Shown here one piece after another: positions 62,801-64,000 of a stretch of 64,000 nt of DNA. This stretch comes from Anaspis maculata (taxonomy: Eukaryota > Arthropoda > Insecta > Coleoptera > Scraptiidae), in contig OX421965.1 of the NCBI GenBank assembly GCA_949128115.1, forward strand, positions 46,677,257 through 46,741,256. The letters are read 5' to 3'. The position numbers and the translations under genes are program-made. Under the pieces are notes generated by a model that ran no database searches, had not been told where the DNA came from, and was given only the letters and a program-made list of their open reading frames with translations. The first letter of the stretch is position 1, and every line of letters starts with the position of its first letter.

Positions 62801-64000
62801 AGATTAGTCAACGAAAAAATCCATAGGCGTCTCTTTCATCCATAGTCTTTTTCAAAGCGTGTCTTGATATTTGTGGGAATTTTTCAGTAATTGGCTTTTT
62901 GGTCATTTGCTGCAGAATTTCTAGTTCAAAATCGGATTTTTTCAAAACATCCGTCCGGCTTCACCGGTAAAGAAGTAATCTTCAATTCGGGCTGAGATTT
63001 GTCAACGAAAAAATCCATAGGCGTCTCTTTCATCCATAGTCTTTTTCAAAGCGTGTCTTGATATTTGTGGGAATTTCTCAGTAATTGGCTTTTTGGTCAT
63101 TTGCTGCAGAATATCTAGTTCAAAATCGGAATTTTCCCAAACATCCGTCCGGCTTCACCGGTAAATAAGTAATCTTAAATTCGGGCTGAGATTAGTCAAC
63201 GAAAAAATCCATAGGCGTCTCTTTCATCCATAGTCTTTTTCAAAGCGTGTCTTAATATTTGTGGAAATTTCTCAGTAATTGGCTTTTTGGTCGTTTGCTG
63301 CAGAATTTCTAGTTCAAAATCGGAATTTTCCCAAACATCCGTCCGGCTTCACCGGTAAAGAAGTAATCTTAAATTCGGGCTGAGATTAGTCAACGAAAAA
63401 ATCCATAGGCGTCTCTTTCATCCATAGTCTTTTTCAAAGCGTGTCTTGATATTTGTGGGAATTTTTCAGTAATTGGCTTTTTGGTCATTTGCTGCAGAAT
63501 TTCTAGTTCAAAATCGGATTTTTTCAAAACATCCGTCCGGCTTCACCGGTGAAGAAGTAATCTTCAATTCGGGCTGAGATTTGTCAACGAAAAAATCCAT
63601 AGGCGTCTCTTTCATCCATAGTCTTTTTCAAAGCGTGTCTTGATATTTGTGGGAATTTCTCAGTAATTGGCTTTTTGGTCATTTGCTGCAAAATATCTAG
63701 TTCAAAATCGGAATTTTCCCAAACATCCGTCCGGCTTCACCGGTAAAGAAGTAATCTTAAATTCGGGCTGAGATTAGTCAACAAAAAAATCCATAGGCGT
63801 CTCTTTCATCCATAGTCTTTTCCAAAACGTGTCTTAATATTTGTGGAAATTTCTCAGTAATTGGCTTTTTGGTCATTTGCTGCAGAATATCTAGTTCAAA
63901 ATCGGAATTTTCCCAAACATCCGTCCGGCTTCACCGGTAAAGAAGTAATCTTAAATTCGGGCTGAGATTAGTCAACGAAAAAATCCATAGGCGTCTCTTT
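59891..64000. repeat. 24-monomer higher-order repeat, copy 2 (runs off the window)
   Basis: The monomers follow 55240-57951 at an offset of 4651 bp. After the extra monomer near 62700 they follow 58146-59155 at 4845 bp (CCGGTGAAG at 58703 and 63548; CTGCAAAATATC near 58842 and 63687). The block is cut by the window edge inside a monomer. Confidence 0.83.

Larger units (their letters stand above)
40156..64000. repeat. 194-bp satellite DNA array, right part (about 123 monomers)
   Basis: This is the same satellite in the same orientation and monomer phase as the part left of the insertion. The array resumes at the base where the left part was interrupted, apart from a 9-bp duplication, so the two parts were one continuous array before the insertion. 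It is built from large higher-order blocks of 17 to 29 monomers and continues off the right edge. No gene, RNA gene or unrelated sequence is visible in it. Confidence 0.98.

Noticed and set aside
1..64000. CENP-B box in the satellite monomer
   Set aside because: The minus strand has TTTCGTTG in each monomer, which fits the first half of the box, but the second half (A then CGGG at the required spacing) is absent.
1..64000. tRNA, rRNA, snRNA or bacterial operon content
   Set aside because: Nothing outside the satellite, the 16-bp arrays and the 40-bp minisatellite is present, and none of these shows a cloverleaf, conserved rRNA segment or ribosome-binding and promoter pattern.

Overview
The window is eukaryotic heterochromatin-type DNA with no gene that I can support. 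About 95% of it (1-37021 and 40156-64000) is one head-to-tail satellite with a monomer of about 194 bp, roughly 314 copies by length. The monomers carry a CTGCAG site and a CCGG-N5-CCGG motif in almost every copy. The host cannot be named from this sequence. A megabase-type satellite with nested multi-monomer order and a foldback-type DNA transposon point to a plant or, more likely, an animal genome, but that is inference.

The satellite is not a simple monotony. Monomers fall into recognisable variant types, told apart mainly by monomer positions 65-90 and 140-150 and by the entry sequence (GCTGAGATTAG, GCTGAGATTTG or GCTGGGATTAG). These types recur in fixed order as higher-order repeats (HORs). 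Using rare variants as anchors I measured offsets of 1745-1746 bp (9 monomers), 3292 bp (17), 4066 bp (21), 4651 bp (24), 5614 bp (29) and 5812 bp (30). Most length differences between related blocks are whole monomers, and several junctions lie inside hybrid monomers. Unequal exchange between aligned monomers explains this pattern.

The one foreign object is a 3134-bp insertion at 37022-40155. It is flanked by a 9-bp direct duplication (GAAAAAATC). Its ends are inverted arrays of a 16-bp unit (GGACAATTCGTCCCGC; 11 copies on the left, 9 on the right), whose unit variants occur in the same order from each tip inward. The whole interior (37201-40009) is a degenerate minisatellite of about 40 bp (consensus like ACAAGGGGGCTCACTAGGGC plus about 20 more bases) with a looser order of about 650-750 bp. 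No transposase or other protein is encoded. This matches the architecture of foldback-type elements (inverted termini made of short tandem repeats, 9-bp target duplication); a non-autonomous Mutator-like element is the other possibility. An unoccupied copy of the same target lies 4066 bp upstream (32947-32955), so the insertion boundaries can be read directly from the window.

Region by region: 1-5229, 27 monomers; 5230-19952, 29-30-monomer HORs with local duplications and deletions; 19953-23055, a compact 9-/7-monomer duplication; 23056-32543, further HOR copies; 32544-43043, a 21-monomer HOR and its second copy, which is split by the transposon; 43044-57562, three HOR copies of 29, 17 and 29 monomers; 55240-64000, an overlapping 24-monomer periodicity that runs to the window edge.
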